Of a stretch of 64,000 nt of DNA, positions 44,580-54,438 are shown piece after piece. Position 1 is the stretch's first letter. Each line of letters opens with the position of its first letter. The position numbers and the translations under genes are program-made. Below the pieces are notes generated by a model. It saw nothing but the letters and a program-made list of their open reading frames with translations, did no database searches and was not told the DNA's origin. The stretch comes from Clostridium gasigenes (GTDB lineage: Bacteria > Bacillota > Clostridia > Clostridiales > Clostridiaceae), in contig NZ_FNJM01000001.1 in the NCBI RefSeq assembly GCF_900104115.1, positions 949,374-1,013,373 of the forward strand. The letters are read 5' to 3'.

Positions 44580-45134
44580 TTATTTAAAATAAAATATTAT
44601 ATTTTGGAATACTGAAATATCTTGATTTATATTTTTATATGAATGTGGCTTATTAGCCATAAATCTAATAGAATTACCTTTTTGTAGTATAAACTTTTTA
44701 TCATTTATAGTTATCTCAATTTGACCTTCAGTAACTATAATATACTCTTCAACTCCATCATTATGGGGAGTAGATATATGGTTACAACCTGGTCCTAACT
44801 CTATAGTAAATATTTCAAAACCTTTGTTTGAATCAAATGGAAATATTGGATATAACTTCATTCTATTATTTTCTTCTATTATTGGACTAATATCATTCTG
44901 ATATATTACTTTCAAATCATCTTGATTTTCATCAACAAAAAATGAAAAGGATACTTTTAATCCCGTTGAAATTTTCCATAGTGTAGACACTGTTGGATTT
45001 GATTGTGCTCTTTCTATTTGACCTAACATTGCCTTGCTAACACCAGTCAACTTAGCCACTTCATCTAAACTTAAATTTCTTTCATTACGTATACTTTTTA
45101 ATTTATTACCTATAATTAAATTTAAATTTTTCAT
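44580..45134 (-). CDS. XRE-family regulator with cupin domain
   Basis: 184 aa. Helix-turn-helix in residues 10-65 (KSIRNERNLSLDEVAKLTGVSKAMLGQIERAQSNPTVSTLWKI), then a cupin domain from about 105 (CNHISTPHNDGVEEYIIVTEGQIEI). Such regulators sense small metabolites, for example amino acids or polyamines. It is divergent from the efflux permease at 45360, with 225 nt between, and probably controls it. Ligand unknown. Confidence 0.88.
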   Translation of the reverse strand: MKNLNLIIGNKLKSIRNERNLSLDEVAKLTGVSKAMLGQIERAQSNPTVSTLWKISTGLKVSFSFFVDENQDDLKVIYQNDISPIIEENNRMKLYPIFPFDSNKGFEIFTIELGPGCNHISTPHNDGVEEYIIVTEGQIEITINDKKFILQKGNSIRFMANKPHSYKNINQDISVFQNIIFYFK

Positions 45135-45359
45135 TATTTAACTCCTTATATAATTATATTCCTAATCTTATTTTAATTTTATATTCACATACTACTAATA
45201 ATCTTTTATAGATTTTGCATTCTATATCATATAATTATTTTATACTAATTTATTATTTCTGTAAATTACATATTGTGCTACATAACATACACATGTATAA
45301 TATAACATACAGAATTTGTTTTCTTTATAAAAATAATTTTAAATACAAGGAGTTTTATA

Positions 45360-46301
45360 ATGACAAAAGCATTTATACTAGGAATAATAGCCTCATTCTT
45401 TTTTTCATTTACTTTTATACTTAATCAGCAAATGAATGTTTCTGGTGGTAGTTGGCTTTGGAGTTCATCACTAAGATATATTTTTATGTTACCTATTCTA
45501 TTTATTATCATGATTATAAAAAATGAATTATTAGATGTATTGAATGATATAGTAAAAAGACCTATTCAATGGATTACTTGGAGTACAATAGGCTTTGGCT
45601 TATTTTATGCTCCTTTAAGTTTTGCTTCAGTATATAGTTCCTCATGGTTAGTTGCTGGGACTTGGCAAATAACTATAGTTGCAGGTGCACTTATGTCTCC
45701 ATTATTTTCAAAAAATATTGAGACTAAAAGTGGATTATGTAAAACAAGAAATAAAATCCCTAAGAAATCTCTACTAATGTCTTCAATAATTTTATTAGGT
45801 ATATTTTCAATGCAGTTTGAAGAAGCAACAAATATATCTTTTTTAGAAACACTTTTAGGTATTGTACCTGTTGTTTTAGCTTCATTTGCTTATCCACTTG
45901 GCAATCGAAAAATGATGGAAATTTGTGATAATAGATTTAATACATTTCAAAGAGTATTTGGTATGACACTATGTAGTATGCCTTTTTGGATAATTATATC
46001 TATCTCTGGAGTATTAACTGTTGGTTTACCAAGTAAAGGCCAAATAATTCAGTCTTTAATAGTTGCAGTTTTCTCAGGAATTATTGCTACAATACTATTT
46101 TTTAAAGCAACTGATATAGTAAGGAATGATATAAATAAGTTAGCGGTAATAGAATCAACACAAGCCGGTGAGGTAATATTTACACTTTTAGGAGGCGTAT
46201 TTATATTTAATGATAAAATCCCAACAACTATTGGACTAATAGGATTAATGCTCGTGGTTATTGGAATGATTTTAAATAGCATTACACCCTTATACAAGTA
46301 A
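45360..46301 (+). CDS. Multidrug resistance efflux transporter family (DMT superfamily)
   Basis: 313 aa with about ten membrane segments. ILGIIASFFFSFTFILNQQMN, RYIFMLPILFII and SYPLGNRKMM-like segment (ASFAYPLGNRKMMEI) match the EmrE-like PF13536 family. Likely a small-molecule exporter. ATG after AAGGAGTTTTATA. Paired divergently with the XRE-cupin regulator. Ends at a bidirectional terminator. Confidence 0.8.
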   Translation: MTKAFILGIIASFFFSFTFILNQQMNVSGGSWLWSSSLRYIFMLPILFIIMIIKNELLDVLNDIVKRPIQWITWSTIGFGLFYAPLSFASVYSSSWLVAGTWQITIVAGALMSPLFSKNIETKSGLCKTRNKIPKKSLLMSSIILLGIFSMQFEEATNISFLETLLGIVPVVLASFAYPLGNRKMMEICDNRFNTFQRVFGMTLCSMPFWIIISISGVLTVGLPSKGQIIQSLIVAVFSGIIATILFFKATDIVRNDINKLAVIESTQAGEVIFTLLGGVFIFNDKIPTTIGLIGLMLVVIGMILNSITPLYK

Positions 46302-46327
46302 TTAAAAATAACTTTCACAAAATAAAA

Positions 46328-46358
46328 GAGATTTGGTCTATTATCAATACCAAATCTC
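46328..46358. terminator. Bidirectional terminator
   Basis: GAGATTTGGT pairs exactly with ACCAAATCTC around an 11-base loop, between two convergent genes (efflux permease and dihydropyrimidinase). Both sides are rich in A or T. Confidence 0.75.
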
Positions 46359-46406
46359 CTTTCTACATTTCTTAAATTTATCATTATTTTAAATTGTATA
46401 ACTTAG

Positions 46407-47801
46407 TTACAATATATTATCCCAATCCGATTTTCCTCTTTTAATAAATTTACCTCGTCCCTTTTTCCCTACAAATTTATTATCCCTAACTATTATTTCA
46501 CCACGTGAAATAGTTAATATAGGATAACCCTTCACCTTTATTCCTTCATATGCAGAATAATCTACATTAGAATGTAATTTAGAGTTCGTTATAGTAACTT
46601 CTTTATCTGGATCAATTATAACTATATCTGCATCTGATCCAACTTGTATAGTTCCCTTCTTTGGATATAATCCGAATATTTTAGCTGGCTTTGTGCAACA
46701 TACATCTACAAATTTATTTATACTTATTCTATTTTTCATAACCCCTTCTGAAAAAATAAGAGGAATCCTCTCTTCTATTCCTGGTGCTCCATTTGGGCAC
46801 TTAGTAAAATCATCTTTCCCCATTTGTTTCTCTTTATTAAAAGCAAATGGACAATGATCTGTTGCTATTGTTTGTATATACCCTTCATTAATTCCCATCC
46901 ACAATGCTTCTCCATTTTTCTTTTCTCTTAATGGAGGACTTATTATATATTTCAATCCCTCATTATTTGGTAAACTATATTTACTTTCATCTAATATTAG
47001 ATATTGTGGACAAGTTTCTGAATATACTTTTTGCCCTCTTTCTCTTGCCATCTTTATATAGTCTAATCCTAAAGCTGATGATAAATGAACTATATAAAGA
47101 GGTGCCTCTTTAGCTATTGCTGCAAGATTTATCATTCTATTTACAGCTTCTCCTTCACTTTCAACTGGTCTACTTAAAGGATGATAAATAGGGCTTTTAA
47201 ATCCACTTTTAACATACTCTTCCCTTAATCTTTTTATACTTCCATGGTTTTCACAATGAACAGTTGTAATTCCTTTTAAGTCTTTTAGTTTATTTAATAC
47301 TCTCAATACGTTTTCATCATCAATCATATAATCATATGTTAAATAAAGCTTGAAGCTAGATATTCCTTCATCTTCAACTATCTCCTCCATCTCATCTAGG
47401 ATATCATCGTTTACATGTTGAATAACCCCATGAAAGCTATAGTCAATTACAGCTCTGCCATCTGCATGTCCATGATAAACCTCAACTTGATGTTTCAAGT
47501 TACAGCCTTTAGGTCCAAAACCCATATGATCTATTATAGTCGTAGTTCCCCCACAAGCTGCTGCCACTGTACCCGTATAGAAATCATCATTTGCAACAGC
47601 AATTCCTACATCTAAATCTAAATGAGTATGAACATCTACTCCCCCAGGAATTATATATTTATTTTTTGCATCTATTATTTCATCTGCATCTTTTATAATA
47701 TTTATACCAATTTCTTTTATAACACCATCTTCAATGTAAATATCTCCTTTATAAATATCACTAGCTGTTACTACAGTTCCATTTTTTATTAATAAAGACA
47801 T
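46407..47801 (-). CDS. hydA: Dihydropyrimidinase/hydantoinase
   Basis: 464 aa cyclic amidohydrolase. DVHTHLDLDVG (metal His pair), SSFKLYLTYDYM (carboxylated Lys), TTVHCENHG, YIVHLSSALGL and IATDHCPFAFNKEKQMGKDDF (metal Asp) are typical of D-hydantoinases and dihydropyrimidinases. Opens the ring of dihydropyrimidines or hydantoins; purine-derived cyclic amides are possible here because of the guanine deaminase and molybdenum-hydroxylase context. ATG after GGAGGGATAAGA. Exact substrate unresolved. Confidence 0.9.
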   Translation of the reverse strand: MSLLIKNGTVVTASDIYKGDIYIEDGVIKEIGINIIKDADEIIDAKNKYIIPGGVDVHTHLDLDVGIAVANDDFYTGTVAAACGGTTTIIDHMGFGPKGCNLKHQVEVYHGHADGRAVIDYSFHGVIQHVNDDILDEMEEIVEDEGISSFKLYLTYDYMIDDENVLRVLNKLKDLKGITTVHCENHGSIKRLREEYVKSGFKSPIYHPLSRPVESEGEAVNRMINLAAIAKEAPLYIVHLSSALGLDYIKMARERGQKVYSETCPQYLILDESKYSLPNNEGLKYIISPPLREKKNGEALWMGINEGYIQTIATDHCPFAFNKEKQMGKDDFTKCPNGAPGIEERIPLIFSEGVMKNRISINKFVDVCCTKPAKIFGLYPKKGTIQVGSDADIVIIDPDKEVTITNSKLHSNVDYSAYEGIKVKGYPILTISRGEIIVRDNKFVGKKGRGKFIKRGKSDWDNIL

Positions 47802-47830
47802 TCTTATCCCTCCGTCTTATTATCATTTCT

Positions 47831-47886
47831 ATATTATTTACTTTTCTTTACTACTTATATATTATTTACTTTTCTTTACTACTTAT
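47831..47886. repeat. 28-bp perfect tandem duplication
   Basis: Two exact copies (47831-47858, 47859-47886) and a partial third, in the region upstream of the minus-strand dihydropyrimidinase gene and divergent Gfo/Idh/MocA gene. The unit does not look like a regulator site. Copy number may vary. Confidence 0.8.
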
Positions 47887-48024
47887 ATATTATCATACTT
47901 ATTAGCAAATCTAAAACATATGAATTATCATGTTTGAATCAAGTAAACTATATACTCTTCTAGATTCTTTTTAAAATTATGTTATTATATAAGTATACAA
48001 ATAATTTACTACTAGGAGGATACT

Positions 48025-48921
48025 ATGAGAGTTGGAATAATAGGAATAGGTAACATTTGTAAAAAAGCATATCTGCCAATTATAACTGCTATGGAAGATT
48101 TAGAACTGGTTTTATGTACTCGTAATGAGAATACTAGGAAAGAAATTAGTAAGAAATATAGAATTAAAGAAGCTGTATCTACAGTAGATGAGCTAATCAA
48201 AAGAAACGTTGATTGTGCCTTTGTTCATAGTTCAACAAAAACACACTTCTCCCTTTGCAAAACCCTTTTAGAAAACGGAATTCACGTCTATGTAGACAAA
48301 CCCCTAAGCTATAATTTAGATGAGAGCCTTGAATTGCTTTCCATTGCAAAGAAAAACAATAGAATTTTAAAAGTTGGTTTCAATAGACGAAATGCACCAA
48401 TGATTCATGACCTAAAGAATATGGGTCATGCAGATATTATCATTATGCAAAAAAATAGAGTCTCAGCTTCACTAAATCCAAGGGTATTTCTATATGATGA
48501 TTTTATTCATGTTTTGGATACTGTAAGATTTTTAATGGGTAATGATTATAAAAATATAAGAGTAGATGCACTAAAGGATGACAAAAAGCTAAAGAATATT
48601 GTGGTTACACTTTCTAATTCTACTACCACTGCTATTGCCATTATGAATAGAGATAATGGAACTAATGAAGAAAATATAGAAATAATGGTTTCTGGTAAAA
48701 AGGCTGTAGTTAGAAGCCTTACTCAAACTACCTTTTATGAAAACAATCTTACTACAATTAAAGATTTTGGTGATTGGGAAAATACTCTTTATAAGAGAGG
48801 ATTCACTTCTATAATTGAAAGCTTTATAGAGGAAGTAGCTTCTGGCACTATTTCATATGAATCATTAGAAGATGCTATTAAGAGTCATAAATTATGTGAG
48901 GAAATATTAGAGTTGTTATAG
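48025..48921 (+). CDS. Gfo/Idh/MocA family oxidoreductase
   Basis: 298 aa, a little shorter than the usual 330-350. N-terminal Rossmann motif GIIGIGNICKKAYLPII; the EKP-like motif is YVDKPLSYNLDES; KVGFNRRNAP follows. NAD(P)-dependent sugar or cyclitol dehydrogenase family. Substrate cannot be told. Isolated plus-strand gene with a good AGGAGGATACT site. Confidence 0.85.
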   Translation: MRVGIIGIGNICKKAYLPIITAMEDLELVLCTRNENTRKEISKKYRIKEAVSTVDELIKRNVDCAFVHSSTKTHFSLCKTLLENGIHVYVDKPLSYNLDESLELLSIAKKNNRILKVGFNRRNAPMIHDLKNMGHADIIIMQKNRVSASLNPRVFLYDDFIHVLDTVRFLMGNDYKNIRVDALKDDKKLKNIVVTLSNSTTTAIAIMNRDNGTNEENIEIMVSGKKAVVRSLTQTTFYENNLTTIKDFGDWENTLYKRGFTSIIESFIEEVASGTISYESLEDAIKSHKLCEEILELL

Positions 48922-48925
48922 TAAT

Positions 48926-48972
48926 CCCCTTTCACTGAGGTGCTTACGGTTCCCACCAGTTTTCAAGGAGAC
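48926..48972. other. Compact nested hairpin of unknown type
   Basis: Nested stems: TCCCCTT/AAGGAGA (one mismatch), ACT/AGT and GGTG/CACC around a loop CTTACGGTTCCC. It begins 5 nt after the Gfo/Idh/MocA stop. No T-run follows. It does not look like a normal terminator; it could be a small structured RNA or the end of a lost IS200/IS605-type element. Confidence 0.45.
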
Positions 48973-49026
48973 AATAGAATTTATAAATTTTATCTCAGAT
49001 ACTAAAATATCAGAAAAAATTACAAT

Positions 49027-49059
49027 AAAAACAATAACTTCGAGTAAGTTACTGTTTTT
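49027..49059. terminator. Bidirectional terminator
   Basis: AAAAACA-TAACT pairs with AGTTA-TGTTTTT (one mismatch), giving A and T runs on both sides, between convergent genes. Confidence 0.75.
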
Positions 49060-49151
49060 ACTGTAACTGCTAGATAAATAATAGCTTAAAGATCTTCTGA
49101 AAATCATTGAATGTAATATTTTTCTATACAAAAACTGTTTGTTATTTATCA

Positions 49152-49883
49152 TTATGCCCCAATTAATTCTCTTACAAAATCTGTTTTAGGATTTTCCATT
49201 ATTTCAGTTGGAGCCCCAACTTGTATTATCTGTCCCTTATCCATTACAAGCACTCTAGTTCCAAGCTTTAATGCTTCTTTAATATCATGAGTAATAAATA
49301 CAATTGTAACATTAAGTTCCTTATAAATACGTAGTATTTCTTCTTGTAATAGCTTTCTTGTTATTTCATCAACTGCCCCAAAAGGTTCATCCATAAGCAA
49401 TATATCTGGCGAAGAAGCTAAAGCTCTTGCAAGCCCAACTCTTTGACGCTGGCCACCCGATAGTTCACTTGGATAACGATCTAGCATATCTTCACTTAAA
49501 CCAACAACTTTTATTAACTTTAAAGCCTTAGCTGCTATTTTACTTTTATCATCCTTCTTTGTTAAATTAGGTACATACGATATATTTTTCCTTATATTCA
49601 TATGTGGAAATAATCCAACTCCTTGAATAACATACCCAATTTTTCTCCTTAATTGAATTTGATTCACCACTGATATATCTTCTCCATTTACATGAACTTT
49701 GCCACTATCTGGTGTAAGTAATCCATTAATAAGTTTTAGTACAGTTGTCTTACCACAACCTGAACTACCTATTATAGTTAAAAACTCACCTTTATTTATA
49801 TTTAAATTAAATTCATTTAATATTAGATTATTACCATATCCCTTAGAAACACCTTCTAGTTTTATAACCCCTTGCTTTTCCAT
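49152..49883 (-). CDS. OpuC/ProV-type ABC transporter ATPase
   Basis: 243 aa. Walker A IGSSGCGKTTVLK, signature LSGGQRQRVGLARALA, Walker B ILLMDEPFGAVD, switch FITHDIKE. It lacks the C-terminal CBS pair of OpuCA (about 380 aa), so ionic-strength sensing by CBS is absent. Third gene of the permease-binding protein-ATPase unit. Energises import of a quaternary-amine-type osmolyte or related compound. Confidence 0.87.
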   Translation of the reverse strand: MEKQGVIKLEGVSKGYGNNLILNEFNLNINKGEFLTIIGSSGCGKTTVLKLINGLLTPDSGKVHVNGEDISVVNQIQLRRKIGYVIQGVGLFPHMNIRKNISYVPNLTKKDDKSKIAAKALKLIKVVGLSEDMLDRYPSELSGGQRQRVGLARALASSPDILLMDEPFGAVDEITRKLLQEEILRIYKELNVTIVFITHDIKEALKLGTRVLVMDKGQIIQVGAPTEIMENPKTDFVRELIGA

Positions 49884-49906
49884 CTATATTTCTCCCTCTG
49901 ATATTA

Positions 49907-50812
49907 TTATTTTAATAATCCCTTACTTACTAGAAATTCTTTTGCAACTACTTTTTCATCAATACCATCAGTTTCTACTTTATTATTTAACTTTGCCATT
50001 TCTTTGTCAGTTAAAATATTTTCCATTTTCATTAAAATTGATTCTAGTTCTGGGTATTTTTTAAGAACATCTTCACTGACAACTGTTCCACAATAATATG
50101 TTTGGTAGAAATTTTTATCATCTTTAAGAACTACAATATCAGAAGTTGCAAGTTGTCCATCCGTTGTGAATGTATTCATTACATCTATTTCCTTAGAATT
50201 TATGGCTTTATACTTAAGTCCAATATCCATATCAGATGATTTTTTAAACTTTAATCCATATTTAGCACATAATGCATTAAATCCATCTTCCCTTTCATAA
50301 AAATCATATTCAGCTCCAAATGTAAGCTCAGATGAATATGCTGCAAGATCAGAATAAGTCTTTATATTGTACTTTTCTGCAAGATCCTTTCTTATTACTA
50401 ATCCATAAGTATTATTAAATCCATATAATCCAACCCACTTTAAATTGTACTCACTTTCATATTTTTCTGTAAGACCTTTATATAATGTTTCATCATCCGG
50501 AATTCCCTCTTCTTTTAGCACAAAACTCCAACCAGTGCCTGTATATTCTGGGTAAAGGTCAAAATCACCTTTTAGAATAGCTGGATGAATATTACTTGTT
50601 CCACCCCCTACTCCCTTAGTTATTTCAACATTTAGGTTAGTATTTTCCTCAATAAGTAATGATAACATTTCTCCTAAAATAAATTGTTCAGTCATTGGCT
50701 TAGTGGCTATTTTAATAGTTTCTTTTTTCTTTGAACATCCTACAAAAGAAATTATCAAAGTAAATAATATAAGTATTGAAATTTTTTTATAATGTTTCTT
50801 GAAATTTTTCAT
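49907..50812 (-). CDS. OpuC/OsmF-type substrate-binding lipoprotein
   Basis: 301 aa from ATG at 50812, which overlaps the permease stop as ATGA and has GGAGG 8 nt upstream. The lipobox is IISFVGCSKK. The mature part IKIATKPMTEQFILGEMLSLLIEE, GGGTSNIHPAILKGDFDLYPEYTGTGW is typical of glycine betaine/choline-binding proteins. Ligand (betaine, choline, carnitine, ergothioneine or other) is not determined; aromatic box residues were not mapped. Confidence 0.87.
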   Translation of the reverse strand: MKNFKKHYKKISILILFTLIISFVGCSKKKETIKIATKPMTEQFILGEMLSLLIEENTNLNVEITKGVGGGTSNIHPAILKGDFDLYPEYTGTGWSFVLKEEGIPDDETLYKGLTEKYESEYNLKWVGLYGFNNTYGLVIRKDLAEKYNIKTYSDLAAYSSELTFGAEYDFYEREDGFNALCAKYGLKFKKSSDMDIGLKYKAINSKEIDVMNTFTTDGQLATSDIVVLKDDKNFYQTYYCGTVVSEDVLKKYPELESILMKMENILTDKEMAKLNNKVETDGIDEKVVAKEFLVSKGLLK

Positions 50813-51453
50813 TGTATTAACCTCCATTTCCTTTTAATTATTTTTTCTACACTTCCAATAATAAAATCAGCTACTAATGCCAGTAATGCTATTAATAAAC
50901 TTCCTGCAATTGTCATAATTGAATTATTAGTAGTTATTCCTCTATAAATAGCGACCCCAAGCCCACCTGCTCCAATAAAAGAAGCAATGCCTGCAAGTGC
51001 GATTGTCATAACTACCATATTTCTAAGTCCTGACAAAATCACTGTAGTAGCTAGCGGAAGTTTAATTTTATATAATATTTCAAAAGATGTACTTCCCATT
51101 CCTTTAGCCGCTTCAATTATTGAAGAATCAATATTTTCTATCCCTGTATATGTATTTCTAACCATTGGTAAAAGTGCATAAATTGTAAGTGTTATTATTG
51201 CTGTTGTATTTCCAATTCCTGAAAAAGGAATTAAAAATCCAAGAAGTGATATTGATGGAATTGTATAAATAAAATTTGTTATACTAAGAATAAAGGTAGA
51301 TGTCTTTTTAAACTCACTAATTAAAACTCCCAAAACTAACCCAATTATTGCTGCTATTAATATAGAAAATCCTGCAATTTTCAAATGTTCAATTATTAGT
51401 TTTAAGAAAAAATCCCACCTATCAATATACAACTGAAATACTTCTTTAATCAT
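50809..51453 (-). CDS. OpuC/ProW-type ABC permease
   Basis: 214 aa with about five to six membrane segments. The permease EAA-loop lies around AAKGMGSTSFEILYKIKLPLA, and the VMTIALAGIASFIGAGGLG segment is highly conserved in betaine permeases. First gene of a three-gene operon (overlap of 4 nt with the binding protein). Only one permease gene is present, whereas OpuC systems have two, so the permease likely homodimerises. ATG after GGAGGTTTAA. Confidence 0.87.
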   Translation of the reverse strand: MIKEVFQLYIDRWDFFLKLIIEHLKIAGFSILIAAIIGLVLGVLISEFKKTSTFILSITNFIYTIPSISLLGFLIPFSGIGNTTAIITLTIYALLPMVRNTYTGIENIDSSIIEAAKGMGSTSFEILYKIKLPLATTVILSGLRNMVVMTIALAGIASFIGAGGLGVAIYRGITTNNSIMTIAGSLLIALLALVADFIIGSVEKIIKRKWRLIQ

Positions 51454-51559
51454 TTAAACCTCCAATTTTCTTGATTATATATTACCTTTTTCATTAATTA
51501 TCACTACGATTAATCTTAATAAATCCTTCCTTACTATATTATTCTTTAAAAAGGAAAAA

Positions 51560-51585
51560 ATTCCCTAAAATTACTTTTAGAGAAT
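51560..51585 (-). terminator. Terminator of the MFS gene
   Basis: ATTCCCTAAAA pairs (one mismatch) with TTTTAGAGAAT around TTAC, followed on the minus strand by a T7 run, about 80 nt after the stop codon. Confidence 0.7.
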
Positions 51586-51663
51586 CCATATCATATTCTT
51601 CTATAATATTAATCAACACTTAGGAAGCTTCAAAAAATAACTAGTAATATTCTTTCCACTACC

Positions 51664-52887
51664 TTATTCTATATAAGATTTTTTACATAACAACAAATAA
51701 ATAATTGAAACTAAAATTGAAACTATTAATAATCCAATAAATAGCCATTCCTTATTTAAATGGTATATATATGCTGAAACTATAGGCCCAAGTGCATATC
51801 CCGACGCTTCAGCAGCTCCTACAAATCCAAATACAATTCCTTTTATATTATCATTTTCCCCAAACTCCAAAAGCAAACTTTGAAGTGATGCATTTAAGAA
51901 AGTAGCTCCTAAGAAATATACTACAATAATTATTGTAAATATTATTATTCCTCTTACAAAGGATAATCCCAGTAATGCTAAATTCATAACAATAAATGAA
52001 ATAAATAATTGCTTTTTATTTCCTATCTTATCACTTACCCATCCACCTAAAGGGGCAAAAATACCAAATACAAATAAATATATAGCTATTATTGCAGAAG
52101 TATACCAAGCTGTTCCTCCTAATACCTCTTGTCCGTAAAATGGAAAAATTGATACTATGCAACCATATATAAAGTCTCCAAGTAATGCAATAGCTCCTAA
52201 CATAATAATTTTACATCCAAGTTTATATTTTTTTATATCTGCAATTATTACTTTCATTTTACTTTTATCTTTATTCTTAAGCTTTATATTTTTATTTTTT
52301 TTAGTCTTAACATCAACTTTCTTTATCTTTAAGGTTACAAATATTAAAGTTAACAAAATTCCAACTGATGATATGTAAAATACCATATTATAATTATTAA
52401 ATTTTGCTACAATAAAGCCACCTATAGCTGCCCCTATTCCACCACCAAGTGTAAAAACTGCTGAGGCAAACCCTGTACATTCTCCTCTTTTTTTCTCATC
52501 TAATGATCTTGATAAAATTGAAAATGTAGCAGGTGCTGCCATTCCAAGTATGGCTCCTTGCATAATATATATACCACTTGCCAATATTTTACCACTTGCA
52601 AAAGTATATGCAAAAGGTACAAAAACCATTAAAGCTAAAGCTATTATTAACATTAACTTATCGCCTATTGCATCAGATACCAAACCAAAAGGCATTTGAC
52701 ACAAGGCTTTACTTACTCCATATAAAGACATTACTATACCTATATTCATAGTGCTAAGTCCTATAGAATTAAAGAACAGAGGAATTATAGGTATAATAAA
52801 ACTATAACTAATACCAAAAGAAAAACGTGAAATACAAAAATTCAACAGTTCTTTTTTCTTAAATAAAATACTATTTTTAATATTCAT
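51664..52887 (-). CDS. MFS transporter (drug/small-molecule efflux type)
   Basis: 407 aa with 12 membrane segments. GVSKALCQMPFGLVSDAIGDK is the loop 2-3 MFS signature; GWVSDKIGNKKQ repeats it in the second half. ATFSILSRSLDEKKRGECTG is also typical. Closely similar along its whole length to the next gene, so the two are tandem paralogues. Substrate unknown. Confidence 0.85.
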   Translation of the reverse strand: MNIKNSILFKKKELLNFCISRFSFGISYSFIIPIIPLFFNSIGLSTMNIGIVMSLYGVSKALCQMPFGLVSDAIGDKLMLIIALALMVFVPFAYTFASGKILASGIYIMQGAILGMAAPATFSILSRSLDEKKRGECTGFASAVFTLGGGIGAAIGGFIVAKFNNYNMVFYISSVGILLTLIFVTLKIKKVDVKTKKNKNIKLKNKDKSKMKVIIADIKKYKLGCKIIMLGAIALLGDFIYGCIVSIFPFYGQEVLGGTAWYTSAIIAIYLFVFGIFAPLGGWVSDKIGNKKQLFISFIVMNLALLGLSFVRGIIIFTIIIVVYFLGATFLNASLQSLLLEFGENDNIKGIVFGFVGAAEASGYALGPIVSAYIYHLNKEWLFIGLLIVSILVSIIYLLLCKKSYIE

Positions 52888-52964
52888 AGTTAACTCCTAT
52901 AATATTGAATTCTTAATTCATTTTAGTATTTTACTATTCTTAGTTTTTTTATACTAATAATTTA

Positions 52965-54179
52965 TTATATACGAGCTTTTTTATGAAGAAACAAATAAAT
53001 AACTGAAACTAAAATTGAAACTACTAATAAACCTAGAAATAACCATGATTTATTTATCCTGTATATATACGCTGAAATCATTGGCCCAAGTGCATATCCC
53101 AAGGATTCAGATGCACCAACAAACCCAAATACAATACCTTTAATTTTATGGTTATCACCAAATTCTGAAAGTGAACTTTGTAGTGATGCATTTAGGAAAG
53201 TAGCTCCTAAAAAATATATAATTATTATAATTGTAAAATAAGCTACATTTCTTGTAAAAGCTAATCCTAGTAATGTAATATTCATAACAGCAAAAGAAAT
53301 AAATAATTGTTTTTTATTTCCTATTTTATCACTTACAAAGCCAGCAACAGGTGCTCCTAATCCAAAAATCATCAAATAAATTGATATCATTGCAGATGTA
53401 TATACTGTAGATGTACCTAAAACATCTTTTCCATAAAAATGAAAAAGTGCTACAACACATCCATATATAAAATCACCCAAAAATGCAATAGTACCTAATA
53501 CTATAATCTTATATTTAAGGTTATATTTTTTTATTTCCTCAAATATTTCTTTCCGTCTACTTTTATTTCTGTGCCTATTAAATTTTTCTTTAACATAAAT
53601 TAAGTTTGATTTTCTTATTTGTAAAGTAACATATATTAATGTAATAAATATTCCAATTGAAGATATGTAAAATACCATATTATAGTTTCCTAGTTTTGCT
53701 ACAATTAATCCACTAATAGCCGCGCCAATGCCACCACCAATTGTAAAAACTGCTGATGCTAGCCCTGTACTTTGTCCTCTCTTTTTTCCATCTAAGGATC
53801 TTGATAAAATTGAAAAAGTTGCCGGAGCCGCCATCCCAAGAATGGCCCCTTGTAATATGCATATACTACTAATTAATAAACTATTACTTGCTAAAGTGTA
53901 GGCAAAAGGAATAAAACTCATTAATAATAATGCTATCATTATAGTTAATTTATCTCCTATAGTATCCGATACAATACCAAAAGGTATTTGAATTAAAGTT
54001 TTACTTACCCCATATAAAGACATTATTGTTCCAATCATTACAGTAGTAATTCCCATAGAATCAAAAAAAAGCGGTATTATAGGAATCATAAGACTATAAC
54101 TTATTCCAAAAATAAATCTATAAATACAAAATTGGCGTAACTCTCCCTTTCCAAATAATACATTATCTTTAACAATCAT
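52965..54179 (-). CDS. MFS transporter, paralogue of the 51664 gene
   Basis: 404 aa, 12 membrane segments. It shares long identical stretches with its neighbour (for example FLGATFLNASLQS, KGIVFGFVGA and FSILSRSLD). It has its own ribosome-binding site (TAGGAGATAAAG) and lies 77 nt upstream of the other. The cytoplasmic central loop differs most (KFNRHRNKSRRKEIFEEI), suggesting a difference in substrate or regulation. Confidence 0.85.
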   Translation of the reverse strand: MIVKDNVLFGKGELRQFCIYRFIFGISYSLMIPIIPLFFDSMGITTVMIGTIMSLYGVSKTLIQIPFGIVSDTIGDKLTIMIALLLMSFIPFAYTLASNSLLISSICILQGAILGMAAPATFSILSRSLDGKKRGQSTGLASAVFTIGGGIGAAISGLIVAKLGNYNMVFYISSIGIFITLIYVTLQIRKSNLIYVKEKFNRHRNKSRRKEIFEEIKKYNLKYKIIVLGTIAFLGDFIYGCVVALFHFYGKDVLGTSTVYTSAMISIYLMIFGLGAPVAGFVSDKIGNKKQLFISFAVMNITLLGLAFTRNVAYFTIIIIIYFLGATFLNASLQSSLSEFGDNHKIKGIVFGFVGASESLGYALGPMISAYIYRINKSWLFLGLLVVSILVSVIYLFLHKKARI

Positions 54180-54394
54180 CTTTATCTCCTATAATATTAA
54201 TAGAATAACTTTTCATAAAACCATTATTCATTTTAGTATATTCTAAGAAATTTCATATTATTTATTTTATATTTCTACTTATCCTAAAGCTCTTTCAAAT
54301 ACTAATTTTATTATCTAAAATGAACCCAACTACTAAATTTAATTGAGCTACATAATCACCCTCTTCAATTTTTATGTCAATGACATCATAAAAA

Positions 54395-54438
54395 AGGATA
54401 TCTATTTTAATGATATTATCATCATTAATAGATATCCT
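54395..54438 (-). terminator. Intrinsic terminator after DUF5692 gene
   Basis: AGGATATCTATT pairs exactly with AATAGATATCCT; on the minus strand six T residues follow the stem. The remainder of 54180-54583 contains one more hairpin and no gene. Confidence 0.8.

Noticed and set aside
48916..49152. 78-aa minus-strand reading frame across the Gfo/ABC interval
   Set aside because: It contains a bidirectional terminator and the nested hairpin, has no ribosome-binding site at its ATG, and no domain.
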